Shown here piece by piece: positions 7,852 to 15,792 of a stretch of 22,743 nucleotides of DNA; position 1 is the stretch's first letter, and every line of letters begins with the position of its first letter. Below the pieces are notes generated by a model that ran no database searches, was not told the origin of the DNA, and was given only the letters and a program-made list of their open reading frames with translations. The position numbers and the translations under genes were made by a program. This DNA comes from a virus: IMG/VR virus record IMGVR_UViG_3300044638_005925, positions 1 through 22,743 of that record; one strand, written 5' to 3'.

Positions 7852-8541
7852 TTAACCTAATAGTCTTGTAGTACTGTAATGCGTAAACGCAAAAGAAACC
7901 CGCTTTAATAAATCACTATAGTCCATTCCTTCGGTTTTAAGGTTATCACCTTCTACTTGAAATGGTACTACATTATGAAAGGTAAAGTGTTTTCTAACCT
8001 TTAATTTTCTATTAACAATATTTGTTGAAGAGGTAGAAGACTGTGAATCTCTTGAAAAAAGATAAGCCTCAACAGTACATTTTATATTGGTTGATGTATC
8101 TCCATCATCTATAAGGCCTTTATGCGAAGCAGCAATAATCCACGGTCTTATAAAGTAATCAACAAAATCAATATTTGTCTCTAGAAAGGTAATGCCTAGA
8201 TTATTTGAGCCACCATATCCTGATCTTGTGTCACCGTAATATCCTGGTAGAAATCCTCCATTGCCTACCTCAAGATTTCCAACATTAAAAGAATCTTGTG
8301 GAAAATTTACGTTCTGTGCTAGTAAGAATCCAAAGTTATCTGAACTAAAAGACTCTATACTAGCTGCATCAGGAGTAGTCCATTCATCTCGTCTACGCTT
8401 CTCGTAGTAATCATTAACAGCGTTAATGTTATCACTATCTACACCATATATATCAATAGCCCAAAGAAACTTAAGAGGTATATCTGAAGACCAAGCTTCA
8501 GATAATAAATTGAGCCTTTCTCTTATAGGACCTACAGCCAC
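7852..8541 (-). CDS. Tail tube-like structural protein (gp19/gp54 type, candidate)
   Basis: This is a 229-residue protein starting with GTG. The beta-rich pattern fits the tail-tube fold: an 'IPLKFLWAIDIYGV' strand near the N-terminus, a Gly-rich loop (about residues 90-115), 'NLGITFLETNIDFVDYFIRPWIIAAS' in the middle and 'VSFAFTHYSTTRL' at the C-terminus. The middle part matches the strand-plus-helix that packs tube hexamers in gp19-like proteins. It directly follows the main tube gene, 11 bases away. Larger than gp19 (163 residues), it may cap or initiate the tube (gp54-like role) or connect to the baseplate. AATAAATA lies 5 nt before the GTG, supporting that start. No Shine-Dalgarno is seen. 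Confidence 0.55.
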   Translation of the reverse strand: MAVGPIRERLNLLSEAWSSDIPLKFLWAIDIYGVDSDNINAVNDYYEKRRRDEWTTPDAASIESFSSDNFGFLLAQNVNFPQDSFNVGNLEVGNGGFLPGYYGDTRSGYGGSNNLGITFLETNIDFVDYFIRPWIIAASHKGLIDDGDTSTNIKCTVEAYLFSRDSQSSTSSTNIVNRKLKVRKHFTFHNVVPFQVEGDNLKTEGMDYSDLLKRVSFAFTHYSTTRLLG

Positions 8542-8546
8542 AAGAT

Positions 8547-8554
8547 TATTTATT
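8547..8554 (-). promoter_or_regulatory. Late-promoter-like octamer AATAAATA, 5 nt before GTG at 8541
   Basis: The minus strand reads AATAAATA, ATCTT, then the GTG start. It has one mismatch (first base) to T4 TATAAATA and the same 5-nt spacing. It overlaps the stop codon of the upstream tube gene. Confidence 0.55.
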
Positions 8555-9098
8555 AACCTTCTACGGTATAGAAGTGATATGCAAAGGTCACATCAATAGG
8601 CACTGTATTACCAGTACCTTCAGCAATATTATAACCAATATTTTCTATGCTTCTGATAGAAACGCCGTTCAACTTATACTTACCACCTTTAATTACTTCA
8701 AGCTTTTTATCTAACTGCTCAAGAATGATATAACTATCAATATCTGGAGTACCATAACCACCAGTTGATGATTGATCATCAAATAGCTGGCGTGAAGCTT
8801 GTTCAAAATAATTTCTTAAATTGCTATTAGCATCTAAGTAGAATGATATTGGATAGCTTTCTGAGCCTGGGTAAGTTGCTGCACCAGGTACATTTATATT
8901 CAAGCCCATATATGGTACAGCTACGTTAGTTATAGCTCTTCCAGGTAGAGCTGCTGTTTTTGCATAGACGAGATCACCATCACCAAGCTCGGTGACTCCT
9001 TGTAATTTCAAAGATGTAACTCTGAATAAGAAGTCACGTGAGAAGTCTCTAGCTGCTGCTTGTCTGTAGAACTGCTGAATGTTTTGATTTACTGGCAT
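8553..9098 (-). CDS. Tail tube protein, T4 gp19-like
   Basis: This 181-residue protein lies immediately downstream of the sheath gene, as gene 19 follows gene 18 in T4. It reads 'FSRDFLFRVTSLKLQG' at the N-terminus, 'YAKTAALPGRAITNVAVPYMG', then 'YPISFYLDANSNLRNYFEQASRQLF', ending 'PIDVTFAYHFYTVEG'. These strand, loop and helix elements fit the gp19 tube family (163 residues in T4), whose hexameric rings stack to form the DNA-conducting inner tube inside the sheath. AATAAATA sits 5 nt upstream of the ATG and no Shine-Dalgarno is visible, in line with a strong late signal for an abundant protein. Two other tube-like proteins flank it, so which one is the major tube is inferred from position and length. 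Confidence 0.75.
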   Translation of the reverse strand: MPVNQNIQQFYRQAAARDFSRDFLFRVTSLKLQGVTELGDGDLVYAKTAALPGRAITNVAVPYMGLNINVPGAATYPGSESYPISFYLDANSNLRNYFEQASRQLFDDQSSTGGYGTPDIDSYIILEQLDKKLEVIKGGKYKLNGVSIRSIENIGYNIAEGTGNTVPIDVTFAYHFYTVEG

Positions 9099-9103
9099 AA
9101 TAT

Positions 9104-9111
9104 TATTTATT
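9104..9111 (-). promoter_or_regulatory. Late-promoter-like octamer AATAAATA, 5 nt before tail tube ATG
   Basis: The minus strand reads AATAAATA, ATATT, then the ATG at 9098. It lies in the 21-base gap between the sheath and tube genes. Confidence 0.55.
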
Positions 9112-9119
9112 CTATTGGA

Positions 9120-11426
9120 TTAACCTCCCACTAATTCTTGGAAGTTGGTATCTGTTCTTGTTGCGTAGAAGTTAACAAGGATGAATTCTGCAGCCTTGAC
9201 CGGTTTCAGATAAATGTCAACAACTAATTCGTTGTTATCAATAACTTCTGGTGTATTGTTACGCTCATCGCAAACGATGAGGTAGTCATATAACCCATCT
9301 GCTACTTTGACTCTTTCAAAGAATGGTATGAGTGTATTAACAACTCTTGTTCTTGTAAACAATGTGTTGTTCTCGAATAAGAAGAACTTCATTACTTGCT
9401 TCGTTACCTTTTCAAGATATAAGAAGTTTCTACGTACGTTAATTCTATCAAATGCACTTGGCTTCTTAAGAAGTGTCTTTTGTCCAAATACTACCAAGCC
9501 TTGATCTGGGAATTTAGTAATCGGGTTAATGTTAATCTTATAAAGCTCATCACGTTGTCTTTGATTAGGTGAAATCGCTAAATCAATAGCATCTGTAATT
9601 ATACCTCTATTAAATCCTGCTGGCGCACCCCATGGTCCGACATCTGAGTCTGTAGATGCAAGCTTAGCAGCGATAAAGCCGGAAGACGGAACGTAAATGT
9701 ATAGACCACTATAATCATCATATACCTTCATGTAGTTAGCATATGTAGTAGCATACGAAGTATTGATATTTTCAAACTGGTGTCTTAGCGCCCAGTAAAT
9801 ATCGGTTGAGAAGTTCTTAGAAGGATCATCTATGACCTTTGATTGTTTACCAGTTACTAATATTTGTCTGATTGGATCAGCTACGAATAAGCAGTCACCT
9901 CTACCACCATCTTTAATTGGTCCGCAGAAAGTTACAAACTGACTAGCAATAGTAGTGTAGTAATCTCTAACATCTGTATCTACTAGTGTATTAGATGTTC
10001 TAAGAGCATCGAACTTAGCGCTCGTCTTTGTATCATCAAAGAAACCTTGACTTGTAGCGCACACTGTAGCCCAGATAGTGCCTAAACCGCCTTCTGCTAG
10101 AACATCAAGATCAAACACTTCATCATTTTTAATACCGTCAAGTGCACGGGTAAGCTTTTGAGGTAAATTACCTACTTCTTTTTGATTTAATTTTACTTCA
10201 CCGTATGCTCCAAGCGGGAATAGTGAGTCAGCATATCCTAATGCTGTAGCTGCAGCGTCAAATGCTGTGAGATTAACTCCAGCTACAGACTGTCCTAATG
10301 TAGGATTGTCTGATAATAAAGTTCTTAATTGATTTGATATAACTCTAATTTTCTTTTTAGGTGTTCCGTCACTATTAAGTTGAATACCTGAAAATACATC
10401 AGAAATATATGGATTAACTAATATCTCTACATTTCTAGAATCATTTTCTACATTTTCTAAGAAGAAGTTAAGAGGTTGGCCGCCATTTTCACTATTTACT
10501 TGTCTATAATAACCGATAGAGCCGTTGTATCCCTCTTCCAGCAAATAATCTAGTTTAGTAGCATCGTTAGAAAATACTGATTGTCTAAGCTTGAACACTC
10601 CAACATTAAGAGTATCGTCGAAATCTCTGGTAGAAATATCATACCCTGTAATTTTCTCTTCCATTACTTGCGAAACAGAATTTTGTGCTGGGTTATTTCC
10701 AAACGCTGGTGTAGCAGTTAACGAGAAGTCAAATCTGCTGCTAGGTATTGTAATGTAACTGGTAAGACCTGTAGATTGTGCAGATTGAGCTACAGTAGAT
10801 ACCGTTCTAATAGCATCGTAACTACTAGCAGGATTTATGTTAGTATTATCAGCAATACCTACATAGTAACCATTAAACTTGCCATCGATTACAGACTGAC
10901 CTTTGTTAATAACAATAATACCAGCAGCTGATAAGCTAGCAACACTGTTAAAGGTAGCAGATGATTGTTCACCCCAACCGTTAGTAAAAGTTGTACCATT
11001 AACTAACTCAAGATACTGAGATTCTGTTAAATTAAATTGAGTTGGCTTACCTACTAAATATGTACCAGATGTAACATTAAAGGTTGAAGAGCCAACAGTT
11101 GAAACTGGATATGCTAGTACTGAGTAAAGGGATCCAAAGCCTTGACCTGACCCTGCACCGTAAGGTAATCTGTTAACTTTAAGTCTAGCTGTTGAATTTA
11201 ATGTTGCTTTAACAGTGTGGTAGAAGTATCTCTCTGCTGGTGTTTTAGGTGTGCCGTAGATATTTTCAAACTCAGTAATTGAGCCTATATCTACTACTTC
11301 ATCTAAAGGACCTTGATCAGCATAACCAGTAACATAGACATTTGTCCCTGCACCTGCTGGTACTCTTAATGATAAATCTCTTTCTCTAATCTCAACACCA
11401 GGAGAATTTATTGTACGTTTAGCCAT
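9120..11426 (-). CDS. Tail sheath protein, T4 gp18-like
   Basis: This is a 768-residue contractile sheath protein. The N-terminus 'SPGVEIRERDLS' followed by 'VYVTGYADQGP' is the classic sheath opening, and the C-terminal ~170 residues are the conserved core (DAIDLAISPNQRQRDELYKI, 'GLVVFGQKTLL', 'DRINVRRNFLYLEK', 'FLFENNTLFTRTRV', ending in a beta strand rich in aromatic residues). These terminal parts interlock neighbouring subunits in the sheath family. The central region (about residues 100-350) is variable and makes it longer than T4 gp18 (659 residues), suggesting extra surface domains. A perfect TATAAATA is placed 5 nt before the ATG. The tube gene follows. The family is certain; the domain limits are approximate. 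Confidence 0.96.
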   Translation of the reverse strand: MAKRTINSPGVEIRERDLSLRVPAGAGTNVYVTGYADQGPLDEVVDIGSITEFENIYGTPKTPAERYFYHTVKATLNSTARLKVNRLPYGAGSGQGFGSLYSVLAYPVSTVGSSTFNVTSGTYLVGKPTQFNLTESQYLELVNGTTFTNGWGEQSSATFNSVASLSAAGIIVINKGQSVIDGKFNGYYVGIADNTNINPASSYDAIRTVSTVAQSAQSTGLTSYITIPSSRFDFSLTATPAFGNNPAQNSVSQVMEEKITGYDISTRDFDDTLNVGVFKLRQSVFSNDATKLDYLLEEGYNGSIGYYRQVNSENGGQPLNFFLENVENDSRNVEILVNPYISDVFSGIQLNSDGTPKKKIRVISNQLRTLLSDNPTLGQSVAGVNLTAFDAAATALGYADSLFPLGAYGEVKLNQKEVGNLPQKLTRALDGIKNDEVFDLDVLAEGGLGTIWATVCATSQGFFDDTKTSAKFDALRTSNTLVDTDVRDYYTTIASQFVTFCGPIKDGGRGDCLFVADPIRQILVTGKQSKVIDDPSKNFSTDIYWALRHQFENINTSYATTYANYMKVYDDYSGLYIYVPSSGFIAAKLASTDSDVGPWGAPAGFNRGIITDAIDLAISPNQRQRDELYKININPITKFPDQGLVVFGQKTLLKKPSAFDRINVRRNFLYLEKVTKQVMKFFLFENNTLFTRTRVVNTLIPFFERVKVADGLYDYLIVCDERNNTPEVIDNNELVVDIYLKPVKAAEFILVNFYATRTDTNFQELVGG

Positions 11427-11431
11427 GTAAT

Positions 11432-11439
11432 TATTTATA
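11432..11439 (-). promoter_or_regulatory. T4-type late promoter octamer TATAAATA, 5 nt before sheath ATG
   Basis: This is a perfect octamer on the minus strand, followed by ATTAC and the ATG at 11426. It lies in the 29-base gap between the upstream tube-like gene and the sheath. No Shine-Dalgarno lies between it and the start. Confidence 0.65.
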
Positions 11440-11455
11440 GAATTTCGGATGAAAA

Positions 11456-12034
11456 TTACGAATTTAACATCGAAATATATAATTGTGAGTAAACGAACGT
11501 AAATGATGATTCTATTTCGTTAGATTGCCTGTAGTTATAGCTTATTTCATCAAGATCAGTAGGAAACGCTTTGGTATACTTAAACTCTACTACAGGCTTC
11601 TCATATTCATCTAAACCAAAGATAGATATATCTGTTTGATAGTCTCTAAATACCTCATCTTCTATTAATTCATTTGCATCAAAAAGGCCTGTTCGCTGAT
11701 CATGCATTAGATTCAACCACGAATACATAGTCCAGTAATTGTTAAACATGTTATCAACGGTAAAATTAACCGTTACAGGAGGATATGAGTTTTTACTATG
11801 AGTGGAATTATATAATGTACTGCCACCATAACGTATTTCTAACGCAGGCACTGTTATTCTTGGCACTATTGACCCGTAAACTGAAAACTGTACAGAATCC
11901 TGATTAACAACTGTATTGCCTCTATCATCACGTGTGTTAATAGATTTTAATGCGTTTGGTAATTGAAATACCAGCTTAAACTTATCAACGCGCGACTTAT
12001 TTAAGCTCGATTGTATGTACGTATTAGCTGCCAT
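11456..12034 (-). CDS. gp19-like tail tube-family protein between terminase and sheath
   Basis: This is a 192-residue beta-rich protein. It reads 'VDKFKLVFQLPNALKS', then 'FSVYGSIVPRITVPALEIRYGG', 'YPPVTVNFTVDNMFNNYWTMYSWLNLM' and a C-terminal 'SSFTFVYSQLYISML' strand. The strand order and the central strand-plus-amphipathic helix parallel those of gp19-like tube proteins, so I place it in the tube superfamily. It overlaps the terminase gene by 11 bases, which suggests coupling. AAGGA occurs about 10 nt upstream of the ATG but inside the terminase frame. In T4 no tube gene lies between genes 17 and 18, so this is an extra copy. It may be a tail terminator or tube-end protein. Function is unproven. 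Confidence 0.6.
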   Translation of the reverse strand: MAANTYIQSSLNKSRVDKFKLVFQLPNALKSINTRDDRGNTVVNQDSVQFSVYGSIVPRITVPALEIRYGGSTLYNSTHSKNSYPPVTVNFTVDNMFNNYWTMYSWLNLMHDQRTGLFDANELIEDEVFRDYQTDISIFGLDEYEKPVVEFKYTKAFPTDLDEISYNYRQSNEIESSFTFVYSQLYISMLNS

Positions 12035-13733
12035 ATGGTTTCCATCCTTGCGAAATTAAGTCATCCATTTCAGATAGTTGTTCTGAGCCATCACCACCAA
12101 AAACAATAGGTGTAATAGCATTTGTATTTATTCCAGCTACTTCGTTATCTAAGTATATTGAAGTGGGGTTCTCAAACATAGCTATACCGAAATCCATAGG
12201 TTCAATGAGTAGGGGCTTGCCTTGATCGTCCAACTCTACAATATCGAAATATCTTTCTGTTATTTCTTTTTCGAGAATATACAAAGCATATAAAAATGAC
12301 ATTACCCTATCATCATGTGACCCTGATTTCGCTTTCCAAATACCATTAGGATGCCTTACAAAGTCTTTAAATTCTTTGAGAGTTTCTATATCTCTAAACT
12401 CTACAACCCGCATTTCATTAACAAAGTATCTCATATTAATAACACCTTTATACTTTGTATTAGTATGTGCTATCATACCCATTTGTGGTCGTGTTCTGTT
12501 TGCTACTTTAGATCCATACGAGACTACTTTTTCATATCCCATATCAAATGCAAGTCTATCAACCACTTGTGCACCACAGTTATTACGTTCAATTAAAGCT
12601 AAAGGCGATCCCCAGTTTCTAAGTATAGAATATACTTTATTTGCAAACTCTAAAGGTGGTATTTGTCTATTATGATATACTGCTACTTGTTTAATAGCTC
12701 TAATATCAGTTATATCTAATATTTGAATTACAGAAGCATCTATACCGACTCCTTCAGATATATCAACGCCTGCGACATAGACTCTAGACGGATCTGGTTC
12801 TTCCCATATTTTGTAATGACCATCGTCTAAAATTATCTTAGCATCAGTACATTTTTGAGATAACTCATAAAATAGTTCTTCATCAATAGAAGAGTCTCCT
12901 AGAGATAGGAATTGACATTCATACTCCTGTAAGAATGATTCCATACTACCGAGAGCTCTTAATTGCTCTTGTTTCCATTTTTCATCTCTACCTGGAACCT
13001 CCGACCATATAACGCGCTCGTATACAAAGCCGTTCTCGTTTTTTTCAGCTCCATCAACCAACCGGTGAAACAGATTACCAGTGCCATTAGGCGTAGATGC
13101 AATTAACACTTTAGATTTCTTCGATCTCGAGATAGTCGGAAACACAGAACGCCAGAAATCTTCTAATATTGATTCAGGTTCAATGAAAGCCATCTCATCA
13201 ATAATAATACAGTTAATAGAAGCACCACGAGCTGCAGAGCCTGTCGTTGTACTAATACTTATACGTGAACCATTTTCAAACTCACAAGACGTTTTACCAT
13301 ATTCTTTTACTCCTGGCTTAATCCAGTTAGGCAACTCTTCATATGCTAATCTAATTCGCCGGAAAATTTCAATAGCAGTAGCTTCCTTGTTAGCTACGAT
13401 AACAATATTTTGATAATCATTAAAACAGGCAATCCAAAGAGCGTAGATAGTTAACACGGTCGTCTTACCGACTTGACGACTAGCTAGTAATATAGCCTTT
13501 CTATTATCTCTGATAGTTCTTAAGCAGCGCTTTTGATAAGGAAATAGTTCTATACATACCTTACCTGCATCAGGATCAATAATATAGAAGAAATTTTCAG
13601 CAAAGTGTAATAGGTTTTGCTTACTCTTTTTAAGATGATTAACCATCTCTTTGGTATACTCACCTTTCCAGTGTTTGTTTGGTAGGTTTGGATTACCTAA
13701 ATAAAATTCATTTTTAGTAGAGTTTGATGGCAT
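12024..13733 (-). CDS. Terminase large subunit (packaging ATPase-nuclease), T4 gp17-like
   Basis: This is a 569-residue packaging motor. Walker A is SRQVGKTT at residues 85-92, Walker B is IIIDE with D179-E180, and a coupling motif STPNGTGN sits at 213-220. The RNase H-like nuclease domain shows its acidic triad: D324 (AGVDISEG), E382 (LIERNN) and D474/D475 (GSHDDR). All catalytic residues are present, so it should be active. It pumps DNA into the prohead using ATP and cuts the concatemer. It is slightly shorter than T4 gp17 (610). Its ATG lies 16 bases from the divergent start at 13750. The stretch in between shows no obvious Shine-Dalgarno on this strand. It overlaps the next gene by 11 bases. 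No small terminase subunit gene was recognised in the window. Confidence 0.97.
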   Translation of the reverse strand: MPSNSTKNEFYLGNPNLPNKHWKGEYTKEMVNHLKKSKQNLLHFAENFFYIIDPDAGKVCIELFPYQKRCLRTIRDNRKAILLASRQVGKTTVLTIYALWIACFNDYQNIVIVANKEATAIEIFRRIRLAYEELPNWIKPGVKEYGKTSCEFENGSRISISTTTGSAARGASINCIIIDEMAFIEPESILEDFWRSVFPTISRSKKSKVLIASTPNGTGNLFHRLVDGAEKNENGFVYERVIWSEVPGRDEKWKQEQLRALGSMESFLQEYECQFLSLGDSSIDEELFYELSQKCTDAKIILDDGHYKIWEEPDPSRVYVAGVDISEGVGIDASVIQILDITDIRAIKQVAVYHNRQIPPLEFANKVYSILRNWGSPLALIERNNCGAQVVDRLAFDMGYEKVVSYGSKVANRTRPQMGMIAHTNTKYKGVINMRYFVNEMRVVEFRDIETLKEFKDFVRHPNGIWKAKSGSHDDRVMSFLYALYILEKEITERYFDIVELDDQGKPLLIEPMDFGIAMFENPTSIYLDNEVAGINTNAITPIVFGGDGSEQLSEMDDLISQGWKPYGS

Positions 13734-13736
13734 TTG

Positions 13737-13744
13737 TATAAATA
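13737..13744 (+). promoter_or_regulatory. T4-type late promoter octamer TATAAATA on the plus strand, 5 nt before ATG at 13750
   Basis: This perfect TATAAATA, followed by ATTAT and the ATG, is the only strong copy on the plus strand, and it serves the only plus-strand cluster, so orientation follows the gene. It fills most of the 16-base gap between the divergent terminase and acidic-protein genes. Confidence 0.65.
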
Positions 13745-13749
13745 ATTAT

Positions 13750-14601
13750 ATGTCGACTACGAAAAAGAAAGACTTAAACAGCCTAGGAAATATTTATGGT
13801 GATATTCTTAATAATGTCAAACGTAATATAGTTAAAGAATCTAAAGTAAAAGAAGGAGAGATTGGTGAATCGCCTTTATTAGATGGTGGTCCACAAGAAA
13901 AAGGTGGATTTGTACCAGCTAAGCTTGATAGAAAAAAGATGTCTAAAAAGGAATTAGATGATAATCTATATAAAATGAAAGATCTTTCTTATGATGATGA
14001 CTCTCAAGACAATGAAGAAGATGAAGAAATTCCCCTAGAAAGTAGAAAAATTGCACGCGAGAGCCTAAATAATTTTATGAGCAAAAAATCTATATTTGAT
14101 AGACTTTACGAAAACGTCATTGGTCAAACTGAAGGCCCACAAGGTCCTGAAGATACTTCTATGGAAGAACTTGATGCACTTGGTATTGAGGGTGATACAG
14201 AAGGTGAATCTGATGAAATTACCATTACACTTGATCGCGAAACTGCACAAAAGCTTCACGACGTCTTAATGCCGCTTCTAAGTGGTGAAGATGAAACAGA
14301 AGGCGAAGGTGAAGGCGAGTATGAAGGTGGTGAAGAGGATTACGAATCAATGGGTGGTTCAGAAGAAGACGAAGAAGACTTCGGACACGCTGTTAATGCA
14401 CCTAAAGAGCCTAACATGGGCAAGAATAACAAAGTTGGTAACCTTAGACCACAATCTGGTGGTGCTTCCTCGAAATACACTGATAAAGTCGGTGATGACG
14501 GTGATCACGGCCACGCTTTAGTTAATGCTAAAGAGCCTAATTATGGTAAGAATAACAAAGTCGGCAGTCTTAAGACTGGTAAATCAATGTTCGAGCAATA
14601 A
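13750..14601 (+). CDS. Acidic, low-complexity protein; prohead scaffold/core-like by composition
   Basis: This 283-residue protein is not recognised as a family. Residues 1-75 are Lys-rich and 80-95 acidic. Residues 100-125 (SLNNFMSKKSIFDRLYENV) form an amphipathic helix, 155-180 hold another short ordered stretch, and 180-212 are almost only Glu, Asp and Gly. The C-terminal third carries two copies of a motif ending in GKNNKVG (residues 211-233 and 253-275), each preceded by GHA. Strongly acidic proteins with helices occur in T4-like prohead cores (gp67, gp68), and the neighbours are terminase and neck genes, so a core or internal head protein is possible. TATAAATA lies 5 nt before the ATG. 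A hairpin terminator follows. Confidence 0.85.
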   Translation: MSTTKKKDLNSLGNIYGDILNNVKRNIVKESKVKEGEIGESPLLDGGPQEKGGFVPAKLDRKKMSKKELDDNLYKMKDLSYDDDSQDNEEDEEIPLESRKIARESLNNFMSKKSIFDRLYENVIGQTEGPQGPEDTSMEELDALGIEGDTEGESDEITITLDRETAQKLHDVLMPLLSGEDETEGEGEGEYEGGEEDYESMGGSEEDEEDFGHAVNAPKEPNMGKNNKVGNLRPQSGGASSKYTDKVGDDGDHGHALVNAKEPNYGKNNKVGSLKTGKSMFEQ

Positions 14602-14621
14602 TACTCAAATATAAACAATTT

Positions 14622-14656
14622 AAAAGGCCTGGTAGTTCATCTATCAGGCCTTTTTT
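14622..14656 (+). terminator. Rho-independent terminator after the acidic-protein gene
   Basis: A 14-base arm (AAAAGGCCTGGTAG), a five-base loop (TTCAT) and a complementary arm (CTATCAGGCCTTTT) with one G-T pair run into a stretch of T on the plus strand. It lies 20 bases after the stop codon, as expected for an intrinsic terminator. Being nearly symmetric with A-rich and T-rich flanks, it could also act for minus-strand transcripts arriving from the right. Confidence 0.88.
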
Positions 14657-14672
14657 ATTAAATATAAACGTA

Positions 14673-15029
14673 ATGACCTCTTTTAAACGCTTTTTCTTAG
14701 AGTACTATAAAGGAAATCCTATACTAAATCCTAAAATGGTAAACGGTAAGGATCCTAATAGAGCTCTAACAGGTAATCGTAAACATATTACTTCAGTAAG
14801 AAAAGAAGAGGAGTATGCAGATCCCCTTGTAAAAAGTGTAGCTCTTGGTCACGCTACTAATCAATTAGTACCTTATCAAAGACTAATGAAAATTTTATCT
14901 ATCTATAAAATTGATCCCGAATCAGGAATTAAAACTTTAGGTAATTCAAAAGTCGAAGTAGTCTTAGATTACGGCCCTGATGGTAAATTATTTGGAAAAC
15001 TAAGAAGGAGAGTGAAAAATGTCATGTAA
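14673..15029 (+). CDS. Small basic protein of unknown function upstream of the neck gene
   Basis: This is a 118-residue protein, basic overall. The N-terminus MTSFKRFFLEYYKG is an aromatic-rich amphipathic start that resembles short N-terminal segments of several T4-like head-region proteins, although that is weak evidence. The C-terminal part (SKVEVVLDYGPDGKLFGKLRRR) is a predicted strand, turn and strand followed by an Arg-rich end. It begins 16 bases after the terminator hairpin; a TATAAAC stretch close to its ATG is not at the spacing seen elsewhere. Its end overlaps the neck gene by 11 bases, so the two are likely co-expressed. No family was recognised. A head-neck role is inferred from position only. 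Confidence 0.75.
   Translation: MTSFKRFFLEYYKGNPILNPKMVNGKDPNRALTGNRKHITSVRKEEEYADPLVKSVALGHATNQLVPYQRLMKILSIYKIDPESGIKTLGNSKVEVVLDYGPDGKLFGKLRRRVKNVM
15005..15010 (+). promoter_or_regulatory. Strong Shine-Dalgarno (AAGGAG) for the neck gene
   Basis: AAGGAG lies 8 nt before the ATG at 15019, inside the end of the upstream gene. It shows that this phage does use conventional ribosome binding sites for some genes, in contrast with the octamer-preceded genes. Confidence 0.8.
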
Positions 15030-15792
15030 TACAAATAGAAATGTATCTATAACTACAGCATTTGCTGCAGTGGCAAATCCTGCTTGTGGGCAGTTCTTTA
15101 ATCCAGGTAACTTCTCTGGTGAACAAGTTATATACGATACAGCGTTTAAAGATCTTATTAACAACTTTGGTATACCTATTAACTATTATGTTAATACTTT
15201 TAATCTAACAGGAGGTGCTGATCCATTATATGGTGAACATCCAACTAGTAAATATACAGGTCCCTATGAACTGTTAATGTATATAGAATTAAACGAAAAT
15301 GCTATTAACTTAACAAAGTTTGGTTTTGCATCAGATGACGAATTAACTGGTTATCTTCATATACAAACATTTACTAGTAAAATGAGCGCATTAAATTATG
15401 ATACTTTTGCGCAATCTGTTGAACCTAAATCTGGCGATATTTTAGAATTGACTGCACTTGGTTGTGATAGACCTAATGGTAGGGGATCAAAATGGTTTGA
15501 GATTACTGAAAGAGTTGATCAGGATATAGCTTCTTTGAATCCACTGTTAGGTCACTATGTCTATCGTGTACGTGCTAAGAGATATGAGCCTTCTTTTGAG
15601 CCTGGACTATCTGGTGAAAGTGTTAATCAGCAGGTCTTTGAAAATTCCTTTAGTGGTGTTGTTTCAGCAAATATACCAGGCGTTAGCGCCTCAGAGGCTA
15701 AACCATATAACTTTGATGTAGATAATGAATCTAAAACAAGAGTATTAGATATGTCAGTTAATAACACTGATATATATGGTAATTACTATTAA
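15019..15792 (+). CDS. Neck protein, T4 gp14-like
   Basis: This 257-residue protein is almost the same length as T4 gp14 (256). Conserved-looking elements are 'DPLYGEHPTSKY' (residues 69-79), 'FGFASDDEL' (101-109), 'PKSGDILEL' (136-144) with a small turn, 'KWFEITERV' (158-166) and 'NPLLGHYVYRVRAKRYEPS' (174-192). This series matches the pattern of the T4 neck-protein family, in which gp13 and gp14 join the packaged head to the tail. The start is supported by AAGGAG 8 nt upstream. In T4 the neck gene is co-directional with the terminase and sheath genes, whereas here it is on the opposite strand. Its stop overlaps by four bases the stop of the convergent gene. The assignment is from recalled family pattern. 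Confidence 0.65.
   Translation: MSCNTNRNVSITTAFAAVANPACGQFFNPGNFSGEQVIYDTAFKDLINNFGIPINYYVNTFNLTGGADPLYGEHPTSKYTGPYELLMYIELNENAINLTKFGFASDDELTGYLHIQTFTSKMSALNYDTFAQSVEPKSGDILELTALGCDRPNGRGSKWFEITERVDQDIASLNPLLGHYVYRVRAKRYEPSFEPGLSGESVNQQVFENSFSGVVSANIPGVSASEAKPYNFDVDNESKTRVLDMSVNNTDIYGNYY

Noticed and set aside
12121-12135. AATAAATA with a nearby ATG inside the terminase gene
   Set aside because: The spacing to the ATG is 3 nt and the ATG is out of the terminase frame with no following gene. It is treated as a chance AT-rich match.
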